DNA of 64,000 bases from Pseudomonas sp. QS1027 (GTDB lineage: Bacteria > Pseudomonadota > Gammaproteobacteria > Pseudomonadales > Pseudomonadaceae). This document shows positions 15,276 to 23,792 of the stretch, in pieces. Position numbers and translations under genes: made by a program. Each line of letters begins with the position of its first letter. The first letter of the stretch is position 1. The notes under the pieces are model-generated. The model did no database searches. It saw only the letters and a program-made list of their open reading frames with translations, and was not told the origin of the DNA. The stretch covers positions 45,865 to 109,864 of the forward strand of contig NZ_PHSU01000035.1 in the NCBI RefSeq assembly GCF_002814235.1, read 5' to 3'.

Positions 15276-17330
15276 TCAGTGATGCGCCCCCATCGTAGTC
15301 CCCCCCACCCCATCCGGCAGCTCGATACTCACGTTCTGCATCATCCCCTGATCCTCATGATCAAGAATGTGGCAGTGCAGCACGAACTCCCCGATATAAC
15401 GCTGGTACCGGGTCCGCACATACAAGGTGTACATCCCGCTGCCATCGGTCTTGCCTTTGACGAACAGCGTGTCTTTCCACACCCCTTTCATACCGGCATA
15501 TTGCGCGTCGTTCTTGTCCGTCTTGTCCACCGCACCCGGTTCACTGAGGTCCACGCCATCCGGGCCGATGATCTTGTCGATCTGGAACGGGTTCACATGA
15601 ATATGGAACGGATGACTGGCATACGCCGATTGCAGGATCCAGGTTTGCGCATCCCCCAGCTTCAGATGACGATCGATCACCCCCGGCTGATAAGGCACGG
15701 CATTTTCAGCGGTAGTGCCCACGGCGAACTTGGTGTGGTCCGGGTCTTTGGTATCGATCAGGAACACCAGTTTCTGCTCACCCTTGATCTCACTGGCGAC
15801 GATAGTCGGGTGCGGGATGAACTTGTCAAAGCGCAGGTCCTTTTTCAGATCCGCCACCACGGTGGCCTTGATGTCCGCCGGCATGTTGCGTTCCGCCGCC
15901 GCCAGCAGTTCCTCAGTCAGGCGCGCCTTGGTGTTCGCCACTTTCGGCCCAGGGCCCACATCGACAAAACCGAGCAATTGGCGACCGTTGGCCTGCTGGC
16001 TGACCCCGCCTGAAGCCGTGGAAGGTTCATCCGTCACGCAGTAACGCCCCGGCTCGGGGAAAACGATCAGCAAATCGTTGCGATACCCCGGCTGCAGGGT
16101 GATGACCTGGCGGCTCTGGGCCTGTTCCATGGTCAGGCCGTCGGAAGCGATCACCTGGTACTCGACCGGCTGGCCGGTGCATTGCTCCTCGATGAAGTTG
16201 GCCGACGCCAGGGCCGCGATGCCCTTGTCGCTGGCCGGCTTGGCGCTGTCCTTGAGTTTGCGGAACAGCGGCCGGATGGTGTCGCGAATCCCCGCGTGAA
16301 CCAGGCGCCAGCGCTCAACCTGACCGGGCCGTGCATCGTCGAAGATCGGCTGCACCAGGCCGTTGACGCTGGTGTAGCGCCCCGAGTCGGACCAGCTGGA
16401 AGGCTGCAGTTGGTCGAACGACTCGACAACCCCCACCTCGCCCGGTTTGCAGGTCCAGTCCAGGGTCATCTTGTCCTTGCCGTCCTTATCCTTCACCGTC
16501 TTGTAGCGGAACTTGTCGGCAGTGTCCCGGCACGCATAGGGAATTTGCTGGAACACCAGCAAGCGTTCCTTGAAAGACTTGCCATCAGCGCCCTTGAGCA
16601 GGGTGTCGATATCGCCATTGGTGTCGGCGGTCGGCTTGCGATCGCCGTGGATGATCAGCGCGCCGGCCATGCCGCTGGCGACCTGGATCGCGGTGGAACC
16701 ATGGCGATGCGGGTGGTACCAGAAGGTGCCCGCCGGGTGGTCGGCCGGGATGTTGTATTCGTACTGGAAACTGACCCCGGGGTTGATCGACAGCAGCACG
16801 TTGTCGCTGTTGCCCGTGGGGCTGACCCATAACCCATGGGAATGCAGGTTGGTGCCGTTGAAGCAGTGCGGCACGTCCGGCCTGCTGTCGTGGGCGGTGC
16901 AGCTGGGGTCGGGTGGTAACTGGTTGTTGAGGCTGATGCGGACGGTGTCACCCGGCGTCACGTCGATGGTGGGTGCGATAAAGGGCGCCTTGGGGTCGAC
17001 ACCGGTGCCGACGTAGCTACGCAACATCACCGGCACTTGCGCTCCGGTGGCCGGATCGAATATCTCGTTCCTGGTGTACTTGATGATCAGGTCCAACTGC
17101 CGCTCACGCCCGACATGGGGCTGGGGTGCCAGGGGCGTGGGGGTGGACTTGAGCAACAGCGTACCTTCCGCCGCCTTGGCCGTCGGTGCCTGCTGTTCCA
17201 AAGGCGGCGGGTTGTTGAACAGCCGGGAGGCTTCCACTGCCTGTGACGTAGTGGCGGCCCCCATCACCGCCAGGGCCAGCAGCCCCAGAGAGTACGGATA
17301 ACGGAGCCTGTCCTTGCGCATTCCTGTCAT
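15276..17330 (-). CDS. Exported multicopper oxidase
   Basis: 684 residues from the ATG at 17330 (GGAG nine bases upstream). A signal peptide of about 35 residues ends near TSQA-VEA. All four copper-ligand clusters are visible: HSHG in NGTNLHSHGLW, HPHRHG, HPFHIHVNPF, and HCHILDHEDQGMM, so both the T1 and the trinuclear T2/T3 sites are complete. Oxidises phenols, metal ions or similar donors with reduction of oxygen to water in the periplasm. No methionine-rich CueO-like or CopA-type insert is obvious, so a copper-resistance role is not indicated. It is followed 3' by a hairpin; the hydrolase gene upstream is on the same strand. Confidence 0.9.
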   Translation of the reverse strand: MTGMRKDRLRYPYSLGLLALAVMGAATTSQAVEASRLFNNPPPLEQQAPTAKAAEGTLLLKSTPTPLAPQPHVGRERQLDLIIKYTRNEIFDPATGAQVPVMLRSYVGTGVDPKAPFIAPTIDVTPGDTVRISLNNQLPPDPSCTAHDSRPDVPHCFNGTNLHSHGLWVSPTGNSDNVLLSINPGVSFQYEYNIPADHPAGTFWYHPHRHGSTAIQVASGMAGALIIHGDRKPTADTNGDIDTLLKGADGKSFKERLLVFQQIPYACRDTADKFRYKTVKDKDGKDKMTLDWTCKPGEVGVVESFDQLQPSSWSDSGRYTSVNGLVQPIFDDARPGQVERWRLVHAGIRDTIRPLFRKLKDSAKPASDKGIAALASANFIEEQCTGQPVEYQVIASDGLTMEQAQSRQVITLQPGYRNDLLIVFPEPGRYCVTDEPSTASGGVSQQANGRQLLGFVDVGPGPKVANTKARLTEELLAAAERNMPADIKATVVADLKKDLRFDKFIPHPTIVASEIKGEQKLVFLIDTKDPDHTKFAVGTTAENAVPYQPGVIDRHLKLGDAQTWILQSAYASHPFHIHVNPFQIDKIIGPDGVDLSEPGAVDKTDKNDAQYAGMKGVWKDTLFVKGKTDGSGMYTLYVRTRYQRYIGEFVLHCHILDHEDQGMMQNVSIELPDGVGGTTMGAHH

Positions 17331-17506
17331 GGTGTTTCTCCTGTGGAGCAACCGTGGACATCGTGGTTTGGGCACAGGAAAGAGAGGGGAGGCAGGCGCA
17401 ATGGCATGGGTATCCAACAGCTGCAATCCGTGCAGGCATAAAGCTAGTACGTTATCCACGGAACGCAATGTCTATTGGGGTTTGCGCGCTTTTTTTGCCC
17501 AAAAAG

Positions 17507-18409
17507 TCATCGCGCCACGGGCGACGCAAAACCTTCGAACGCCTGCCGCAAGGCCTTGGCATATTCGCGGCTGCCGAGGGTCATGCTGTTGATATGGTTA
17601 CCGCCTTTTATCAGCAGCAATTGCTTGGGCTGCGCGGCCGCTTCATACAGGGCCTTGCTGAAACGCGAAGGGACATAGGGGTCGTCGGTGCCATGGACGA
17701 TCAGCACCGGGATGTCGATCTGGTTGATCTTGTCGATGGAGTCGAATTTCTCCGAGAGAATCCAGCTGACCGGCAGCGAGGTCGGGATCGCCGCTCGCGC
17801 CGCATCGCCCAAGTCGGTAAAGGTCGACTCGATGATCAACCCCGTGGCTTTAGGCGCCGCCTTGTCGCCGGCCAGGCGCTCGGCAAGGTCCACCGCCACC
17901 GCACCACCCAGGGAATGGCCGTAGATATAGCGTTTGTGGACGTCGGGTTGCAGTTGCACCAGGCGCTTCCAGGCATTGTCCGCGTCCTGGTAGACGCTGC
18001 GCTCGGAAGGCAGGCTGCCGGGGCTGTCGCCGAAACCGCGATAGTCGATGGCCAGCACCGAGAAGCCCAGGTCGCGCAGTTGGGTGATCCGTCCGACCTG
18101 CGCCGTCAGGTTCCAACGGGTGCCGTGCAGGTAGAGGATCGCCGGCGCATTTGCCCCGCTCGACGGCCACCACCAGGCATGCAGGTAGTCGGAACCGGCC
18201 AGCCCGTCGCGGATGGGAATCCGCAGTTCCCTGACCCCCGCCGGTACGCCGCTGAACCAGCTCGCTGTGCCTGGCTGGATATTGAACAGCAGTTCGCGCT
18301 CTTTATAAGCCAGCCGCGAACAGCCATAGGGCAGGCCGACGGCGAGAAACACCGCCAGTAATCCCAGGGACAACCAGCGACGACGGGCGATAAAGGTTCT
18401 GACGGTCAT
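17507..18409 (-). CDS. Alpha/beta hydrolase, membrane-anchored or lipoprotein-like
   Basis: 300 residues from ATG 18409. An N-terminal hydrophobic segment (about 12-28, LSLGLLAVFLAVGLPYG) is followed directly by a cysteine, giving a weak lipobox or a signal anchor. The hydrolase core shows the oxyanion strand ILYLHGTRWN, the nucleophile elbow GHSLGGAV, an acid in VHGTDDPYVP and a histidine in GGNHINS. It resembles the FrsA/BAAT-like and bem46-type serine hydrolases of unknown substrate. It probably forms its own transcript, since a terminator lies upstream at 18490. Confidence 0.85.
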   Translation of the reverse strand: MTVRTFIARRRWLSLGLLAVFLAVGLPYGCSRLAYKERELLFNIQPGTASWFSGVPAGVRELRIPIRDGLAGSDYLHAWWWPSSGANAPAILYLHGTRWNLTAQVGRITQLRDLGFSVLAIDYRGFGDSPGSLPSERSVYQDADNAWKRLVQLQPDVHKRYIYGHSLGGAVAVDLAERLAGDKAAPKATGLIIESTFTDLGDAARAAIPTSLPVSWILSEKFDSIDKINQIDIPVLIVHGTDDPYVPSRFSKALYEAAAQPKQLLLIKGGNHINSMTLGSREYAKALRQAFEGFASPVAR

Positions 18410-18489
18410 GGCGCCCGGGTCTCGCTTGCAAGGGATGCAGTGGCTCACAAAGCCCACAGATTACTCGCAAGCGCGCGCACCAACAAAAA

Positions 18490-18517
18490 CGCCCCGAACC
18501 AGTCGGGGCGTTTTTTT
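18490..18517 (-). terminator. Intrinsic terminator of the porin gene
   Basis: CGCCCCGA / TCGGGGCG stem with a five-base loop, with T-tracts on both sides (GTTTTTGTTG on the minus strand). It lies 38 bases beyond the porin stop codon. Confidence 0.85.
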
Positions 18518-18554
18518 CAACCTGGGATCAGGCTGCTACAGCCACGTCGCTCGA

Positions 18555-19856
18555 TCAGAACACGTTGATCGGGTAGTCGACGAACACACGGACTTCGTTA
18601 CCGCCAACGTTGTAGTCGCGCGATTGTTCCGACACACGCAGGATCGAGCTACGCAGCTTCACGCTCAGGTCTTTGGCCGGGCCGCTCTGGACCACGTACT
18701 TGATCTGGTTGAAGAACTCACGCTCGTTGCCGCCAGTGAAGACAGTACCGGCGCTGTTGACGCTGGTGATGTTGTCGCCACGGACGTAAGCCACGTTGTA
18801 GGTCAGGCCAGGAACGCCAAGGGTGGCGAAGTCCAGACCGTAGCCCACCTGCCAGGAACGCTCGTCGGCAGCGTTGAAGTCAGACCAGTAGGAGTTCGCC
18901 AGGTTGATGGTGTTGCCGCCATCGCCAACGCGACCCTGATCCTTCTGGTAACCACCGTACGGGTAGCCCAGCAGGCTGGAGCCGGTGCTGCTCTGGTGTG
19001 CGATGGTGAAAGAGTGAGCACCCAGGGCGTAGGTGGCCGCCAGGCTCCAGATCTTGTTGTCACGACCTTGAGCACCTTGGTCCGCTGCATAGCCACGGTC
19101 CAGCTGGGTACGGTAGCCGTTGAAGTCCAGGGTCAGGGACTGGTCCGACGCGATCGGGAACACGTAGTTCAGGTTCACGTACTGCTTCTTCAGCACTTCA
19201 TCGACGTCAGAGGCATACAGCGACGCCTTGAACTGGTCGGTGAACTGGTAAGTACCGCCCAGGATGTCGATGCCTTTCAGGCCACCGCTGTCACGACCTT
19301 CGGCGCTCTTGCGCGATTCAGCGGTGAAGTGACCGGCGTTCAGTTCCAGACCCTTGATCTCCTTGGAGGTGATCAGGGTACCGGTGTAGCTTTCCGACAA
19401 CAGACGGGAGTTGTCGTAGTTCAGCAGCGGCAGGGCCGGCATCTGGTCACCGTAGGTCAGTACGGTGTTGGACAGACGGAATTTAACCGCGGCGCCGCCC
19501 TGAGCCAGGTCTTTGGCCGGGTTGCCGTTATTGTCTTGCTTGAAGAAGTCGATACCTTGCGCGCCGGTTTCGCCGCGGCCACCGTCCAGACGCACAGCGT
19601 ACTGGCCGAAAGCATCGACACCCACACCTACGGTGCCTTGGGTGAAACCGGACTTGAAGGTAGCGATAGCCGCTTGGCCCCATTCGATCTTGTCATCGGC
19701 GCCGCTCTTGTAATCGCGGTTGATGTAGGCGTTACGCAGCAGGACATTCAGGTGGCTGTCGTCAACAAAACCCTTGGAGTCCGATTGATCACTGGCCATG
19801 GCCTGGGTAGCGCCGAGGATGCCCAATGCGAGCAGACCGATCCGTTTGTTCAACAT
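18555..19856 (-). CDS. OprD-family outer-membrane porin
   Basis: 433 residues, the typical length of OprD/Occ channels that admit amino acids, peptides or aromatic acids. The N-terminal signal peptide (LLALGILGATQAMA) is followed by DSHLNVLLRNAYINRDY, the standard OprD opening. Alternating amphipathic strands run to the end, and the last residues VRVFVDYPINVF provide the terminal aromatic needed by the BAM complex. RWSWQVGYGLDFATLGVPGL-like loop motifs are typical of the family (here ERSWQVGYGLDFATLG). The subtype (OccD or OccK, or OprE/OprQ-like) cannot be fixed by eye. Confidence 0.92.
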   Translation of the reverse strand: MLNKRIGLLALGILGATQAMASDQSDSKGFVDDSHLNVLLRNAYINRDYKSGADDKIEWGQAAIATFKSGFTQGTVGVGVDAFGQYAVRLDGGRGETGAQGIDFFKQDNNGNPAKDLAQGGAAVKFRLSNTVLTYGDQMPALPLLNYDNSRLLSESYTGTLITSKEIKGLELNAGHFTAESRKSAEGRDSGGLKGIDILGGTYQFTDQFKASLYASDVDEVLKKQYVNLNYVFPIASDQSLTLDFNGYRTQLDRGYAADQGAQGRDNKIWSLAATYALGAHSFTIAHQSSTGSSLLGYPYGGYQKDQGRVGDGGNTINLANSYWSDFNAADERSWQVGYGLDFATLGVPGLTYNVAYVRGDNITSVNSAGTVFTGGNEREFFNQIKYVVQSGPAKDLSVKLRSSILRVSEQSRDYNVGGNEVRVFVDYPINVF

Positions 19857-20162
19857 GTTTTATTCCTTAATCTCTGGATGAAACGCCCTGCGGCTTCGAG
19901 CTGAAATGTTGTGTTGATGCTTCACGCAAAAACAAAAAGGCCCGCCTGCAATGGATGCAGCGGGCCTTTTATTATTTTAAGTGTATGGCGTATGGCCACA
20001 GGCGTAGGGCGAATCCTATCCGCGACACGAGTATTGTGTCAATTTCGTTAAACTCCATAAAATAGAAGGGATTAGCGAGTCAACCTCGAAAAAAGGCATA
20101 TCCGCCACCGACTGTCATTTATCTCCAGGCGACATCGCCGTCCCCTCATAAACCCTCCCGTT
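19857..20162. other. Porin promoter region with a terminator
   Basis: The 306 bases between the porin and the DsbA-like gene hold no gene. A hairpin with GGCCCGC arms at 19939-19966 has T-tracts on both sides; on the minus strand (CCTTTTTGTTTTTG) it would end the DsbA-like transcript, and if a promoter lies upstream it would sit in the porin 5' region. The AT-rich segment near 20040-20095 is the likely porin promoter zone if transcription starts beyond the hairpin; otherwise the promoter lies between 19860 and 19935. Confidence 0.6.
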
Positions 20163-20855
20163 TCAGGACGAACAGCCATCCAGACCACAGGACGGTCCGC
20201 TGGCGGCCGGGGTGGCGGGTGCCAGCGATTGGCTGAGCCAGGCAACGAACGCGTCGGGTTTGCCCAGGTAAGGGCCGATATCGATCAGGCTGAAGTGGCC
20301 ATCCGTCTCCAGCGCCAGGGTCGGAAAACCCTGGCCGCCGACCCGGGACAACAAGGCGCGACTCTGCTTGAAATGCTCCGCCGCCACCGCTCCGCTGTTC
20401 CGTTCAAAAGCGGCCTTGAAGGCCTCCGCATCGAAGCCCAGTTCAACGGCCAGCGCCAGCAGCACGTCCACATCGGCCAGGCGCTGTCCCTCGACATAAT
20501 GCGCGGTCTGCTGGCGGCCCAGCATCTCCAGTCCGCGCCCTTGCAGTTGTTCGGCCGCCAGGACCGCACGGGTCGGCGGCGTGGAATCGAAGATCGCCGT
20601 CGAATCCCGCAGCAACCCCTCGAAATAGGCCTGGCCAAACGGCTGGCCGGTGTACTCGGCAATCCGCCGGTCGTGGGGCATGACGTAATCACGCAGGTTC
20701 GAGGAGACGAACTGGCGGTTGTTACCGGCCATCATGCCGCCGCCATGCAGGACCACGGGCAACACCTGACTGGCGGCCTGGATCAGCGGTTTGGCGCCAT
20801 AGCACCAGCCGCACAACGGATCGTAGATGTAGTGAAGGACGCTCGAGGCAGCCAT
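20163..20855 (-). CDS. DsbA/FrnE-like thioredoxin-fold protein
   Basis: 230 residues with a thioredoxin fold and an inserted helical domain, as in DsbA/FrnE-type oxidoreductases. The active site is CGWC at residues 15-18 (YDPLCGWCYGAKP), and the cis-proline loop is probably GFPTL near residue 176. There is no signal peptide, so it is cytosolic, unlike periplasmic DsbA. The C-terminal tail ends with two further cysteines (GPSCGLDGCSS). GGGAG lies before the start. Role unknown; thiol-disulphide chemistry or glutathione-S-transferase-kappa-like isomerase activity are both possible. Confidence 0.85.
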   Translation of the reverse strand: MAASSVLHYIYDPLCGWCYGAKPLIQAASQVLPVVLHGGGMMAGNNRQFVSSNLRDYVMPHDRRIAEYTGQPFGQAYFEGLLRDSTAIFDSTPPTRAVLAAEQLQGRGLEMLGRQQTAHYVEGQRLADVDVLLALAVELGFDAEAFKAAFERNSGAVAAEHFKQSRALLSRVGGQGFPTLALETDGHFSLIDIGPYLGKPDAFVAWLSQSLAPATPAASGPSCGLDGCSS

Positions 20856-20998
20856 GGAGATCTCCCGAAGGTATCAATGAGTTCGATACCTTCAGACTAG
20901 TCGCTGGCGACCCATCGAAAAACGCCGGAATGACTCCTGGTTTATTGCGTAAACCGGTCGAATCAGAAAACCCGGCGCCCCAGTAACACGCATAAAAA

Positions 20999-21039
20999 AA
21001 CGCCGCTGCCCGAATCGCTCCGGCCAGCGGCGTTTTTGT
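20999..21039. terminator. Bidirectional terminator between a small gene and the DsbA-like gene
   Basis: CGCCGCTG (21001-21008) and CAGCGGCG (21025-21032) with A7 before and T5 after. On the minus strand it follows the small gene at 21051 by about ten bases. Confidence 0.85.
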
Positions 21040-21050
21040 GCAAAGTCCTT

Positions 21051-21251
21051 TTAACCCTGTAAAACCCCGAGCAAGGCCTCCAATTCAGCATCGCTGAACA
21101 AGCCTGCGGGGTAACGGTCGGTAATCATCCGACGAGGATCCTGAGCACGGGTGGTACGCGTTCCATTGCTTTTCAACCACTGAGCCAGGACTTGAAGCGA
21201 CTCGCTCGTCACCGACAGAGGGTGCGAAACCCGCTCACTGGCTACGTTCAT
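21051..21251 (-). CDS. Small hypothetical protein (66 aa)
   Basis: Start set at ATG 21251 because AGGAG lies about ten bases upstream; a further ATG seven codons earlier has no ribosome site. The product is short and soluble, with a helical SVTSESLQVLAQWLKS segment, a basic middle (RTTRAQDPRRMIT) and a helical end (SDAELEALLGVLQG). A good terminator directly follows, so this is a plausible single-gene transcript. I do not recognise a family. Confidence 0.65.
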   Translation of the reverse strand: MNVASERVSHPLSVTSESLQVLAQWLKSNGTRTTRAQDPRRMITDRYPAGLFSDAELEALLGVLQG

Positions 21252-21390
21252 CTCAGCGCTCTCCTGGTTCATGAGCGGCTAACTTACTTAAGGTTTATGA
21301 CAGAACGTCGCACTGTAGAAGACGCTTCGTCATATAAAGGAAGCCGATACAAGAGCTATGCCAAAGTGCCAGTTCAGCAGTCGGAAAACC

Positions 21391-21425
21391 AAAAAAAACC
21401 CGCAGTCCGTAAGGGCTGCGGGTTT
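21391..21425 (-). terminator. Terminator of the aguBA transcript
   Basis: AACCCGCAG / CTGCGGGTT stem followed on the minus strand by eight T residues, located 75 bases after the aguA stop codon. Confidence 0.85.
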
Positions 21426-21498
21426 GATAGGGGGGTCGCTTAGCAGTAATGTATAAATGCCATCATTTGTAGCATTGCATCTTTTGTTACAACTTCAC

Positions 21499-22605
21499 TC
21501 AACCTTTGTGTGGCGCAGGTTGTTGTTGTGTAAGGCAATGGATATTTCCGCCCCCCAGTAACAACTCACGCCCTGGCACCATGACGACTTCGTGTTGGGG
21601 GAACAGGTTCTGCAGGATTTCCCTGGCCACGCTGTCCTGCGGGTCATCGAAGCTCGGCGCGATGATGCCGCCGTTGACGATCAGGAAGTTCACGTAGGAA
21701 CCGGCCAGGCGCACCGAGGGATTGCGTTCCTGGCTGCCCGCCACCGCGTCCACCCCGGCACACTCTTCTTCCGTGGCATACAGCGGCCCCGGAATCGGCA
21801 TTTTGTGCACTATAAAAGGGCGACCTTTGGCGTCACGGCTGCTTTCCAGCACGTTCATGGCCGCCTGGCAGCGTGGGTAGTTGGGGTTTTGCGGGTCGTC
21901 GGTCCAGGCCAGCAGCACCTCGCCCGGACGCACGTAGCAGCAGAAGTTATCCACATGGCCGTCGGTTTCGTCGTTGAACAGGCCGTCCGGCAGCCAGATC
22001 ACCTTGTCCACCGCCAGGTGTTCGGCGAGCACCTGCTCGATGGCTTCGCGGGTCAGGTGCGGGTTGCGGTTGCGATTGAGCAGGCATTCCTCGGTGGTGA
22101 TCACCGTGCCTTCGCCGTCGACATGGATCGAACCGCCTTCGAGCACGAAGCCTTCGGTCTGGTAACGCGGGCAGCGCTCGATTTCGAGGATCTTGCCGGC
22201 TACCTGTTCGTCGCGGTTCCACGGCGCATAGAGGCCGCCGTCGAAGCCGCCCCAGGCATTGAAGCCCCAGTTGACGCCGCGTACTTCACCCTGGTTGTTG
22301 ATGACAAAGGTCGGACCGCTGTCACGGACCCAGGCGTCGTCGCTGGACATTTCCACCAGGCGGATATTCGGCACGTCGAGGCGCGCCCGGGCGTTTTCAT
22401 ACTGAGCGGCGGACACCGCCACCGTTACCGGTTCGAAACGCGCAATGGCCCGGGCCACGGCGGCGTGGGCCGCCTGCGCCGGCTTGCCGCCCAGGCGCCA
22501 GTTGTCCGGACGCTCGGGCCAGATCATCCAGGCTTGGGTTTGTGGCGCCCATTCGGCGGGCATATGAAAGCCGTCGGCGCGTGGTGTGCTGTTCAAAGTG
22601 GTCAT
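21499..22605 (-). CDS. aguA: Agmatine deiminase
   Basis: Hydrolyses agmatine to N-carbamoylputrescine and ammonia in the route from arginine/agmatine to putrescine. 368 residues, matching the family. The catalytic cysteine is C357 in GGGNIHCLTQQ, the same position as in P. aeruginosa AguA; other guanidine-modifying-enzyme signatures are RDSGPTFVI (about 94-102), EGGSIHVDGEGT and DETDGHVDNF. It starts six bases after the aguB stop, with its ribosome site inside the end of aguB, so the pair is cotranscribed and coupled. No aguR repressor gene is next to it. Confidence 0.96.
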   Translation of the reverse strand: MTTLNSTPRADGFHMPAEWAPQTQAWMIWPERPDNWRLGGKPAQAAHAAVARAIARFEPVTVAVSAAQYENARARLDVPNIRLVEMSSDDAWVRDSGPTFVINNQGEVRGVNWGFNAWGGFDGGLYAPWNRDEQVAGKILEIERCPRYQTEGFVLEGGSIHVDGEGTVITTEECLLNRNRNPHLTREAIEQVLAEHLAVDKVIWLPDGLFNDETDGHVDNFCCYVRPGEVLLAWTDDPQNPNYPRCQAAMNVLESSRDAKGRPFIVHKMPIPGPLYATEEECAGVDAVAGSQERNPSVRLAGSYVNFLIVNGGIIAPSFDDPQDSVAREILQNLFPQHEVVMVPGRELLLGGGNIHCLTQQQPAPHKG

Positions 22606-22610
22606 GGCGA

Positions 22611-23489
<879 letters not shown>

Positions 23490-23792
23490 GGATCATCTCC
23501 TGGGCGAATGCGGTGGGCGATTCTAGGCATCGACCGATGACAGGTTGAGAATAGCCGGGCGTGGTGGGCCCGGCCGGGACGATGGCGACTTTATAGCCGA
23601 TAAAAATCGGCTTTTAAAGAGAAAAAATGAAAAATATATGCATAGGATGTTAATTTTGTCGATAAGAATCGAGATTTGTAGCGCCTGGGCGGACACCATC
23701 GCCAGCAAGCCGGCTCCTACAGTCCGGGGTTGAACGCTGGAGCTGCGTACACCCGAAAACTGTAGGAGCCAGCTTGCTGTCGACGATGCTGT
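23490..23792. repeat. Paired REP elements upstream of aguB
   Basis: Two inverted REP-type units face each other: CATCGCCAGCAAGCCGGCTC (from 23697) and its imperfect complement TGTAGGAGCCAGCTTGCTG (from 23761), separated by about 37 bases. This is the usual P. fluorescens REP doublet. The AT-rich 23590-23660 part is the probable aguB promoter. No gene is visible. Confidence 0.8.
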
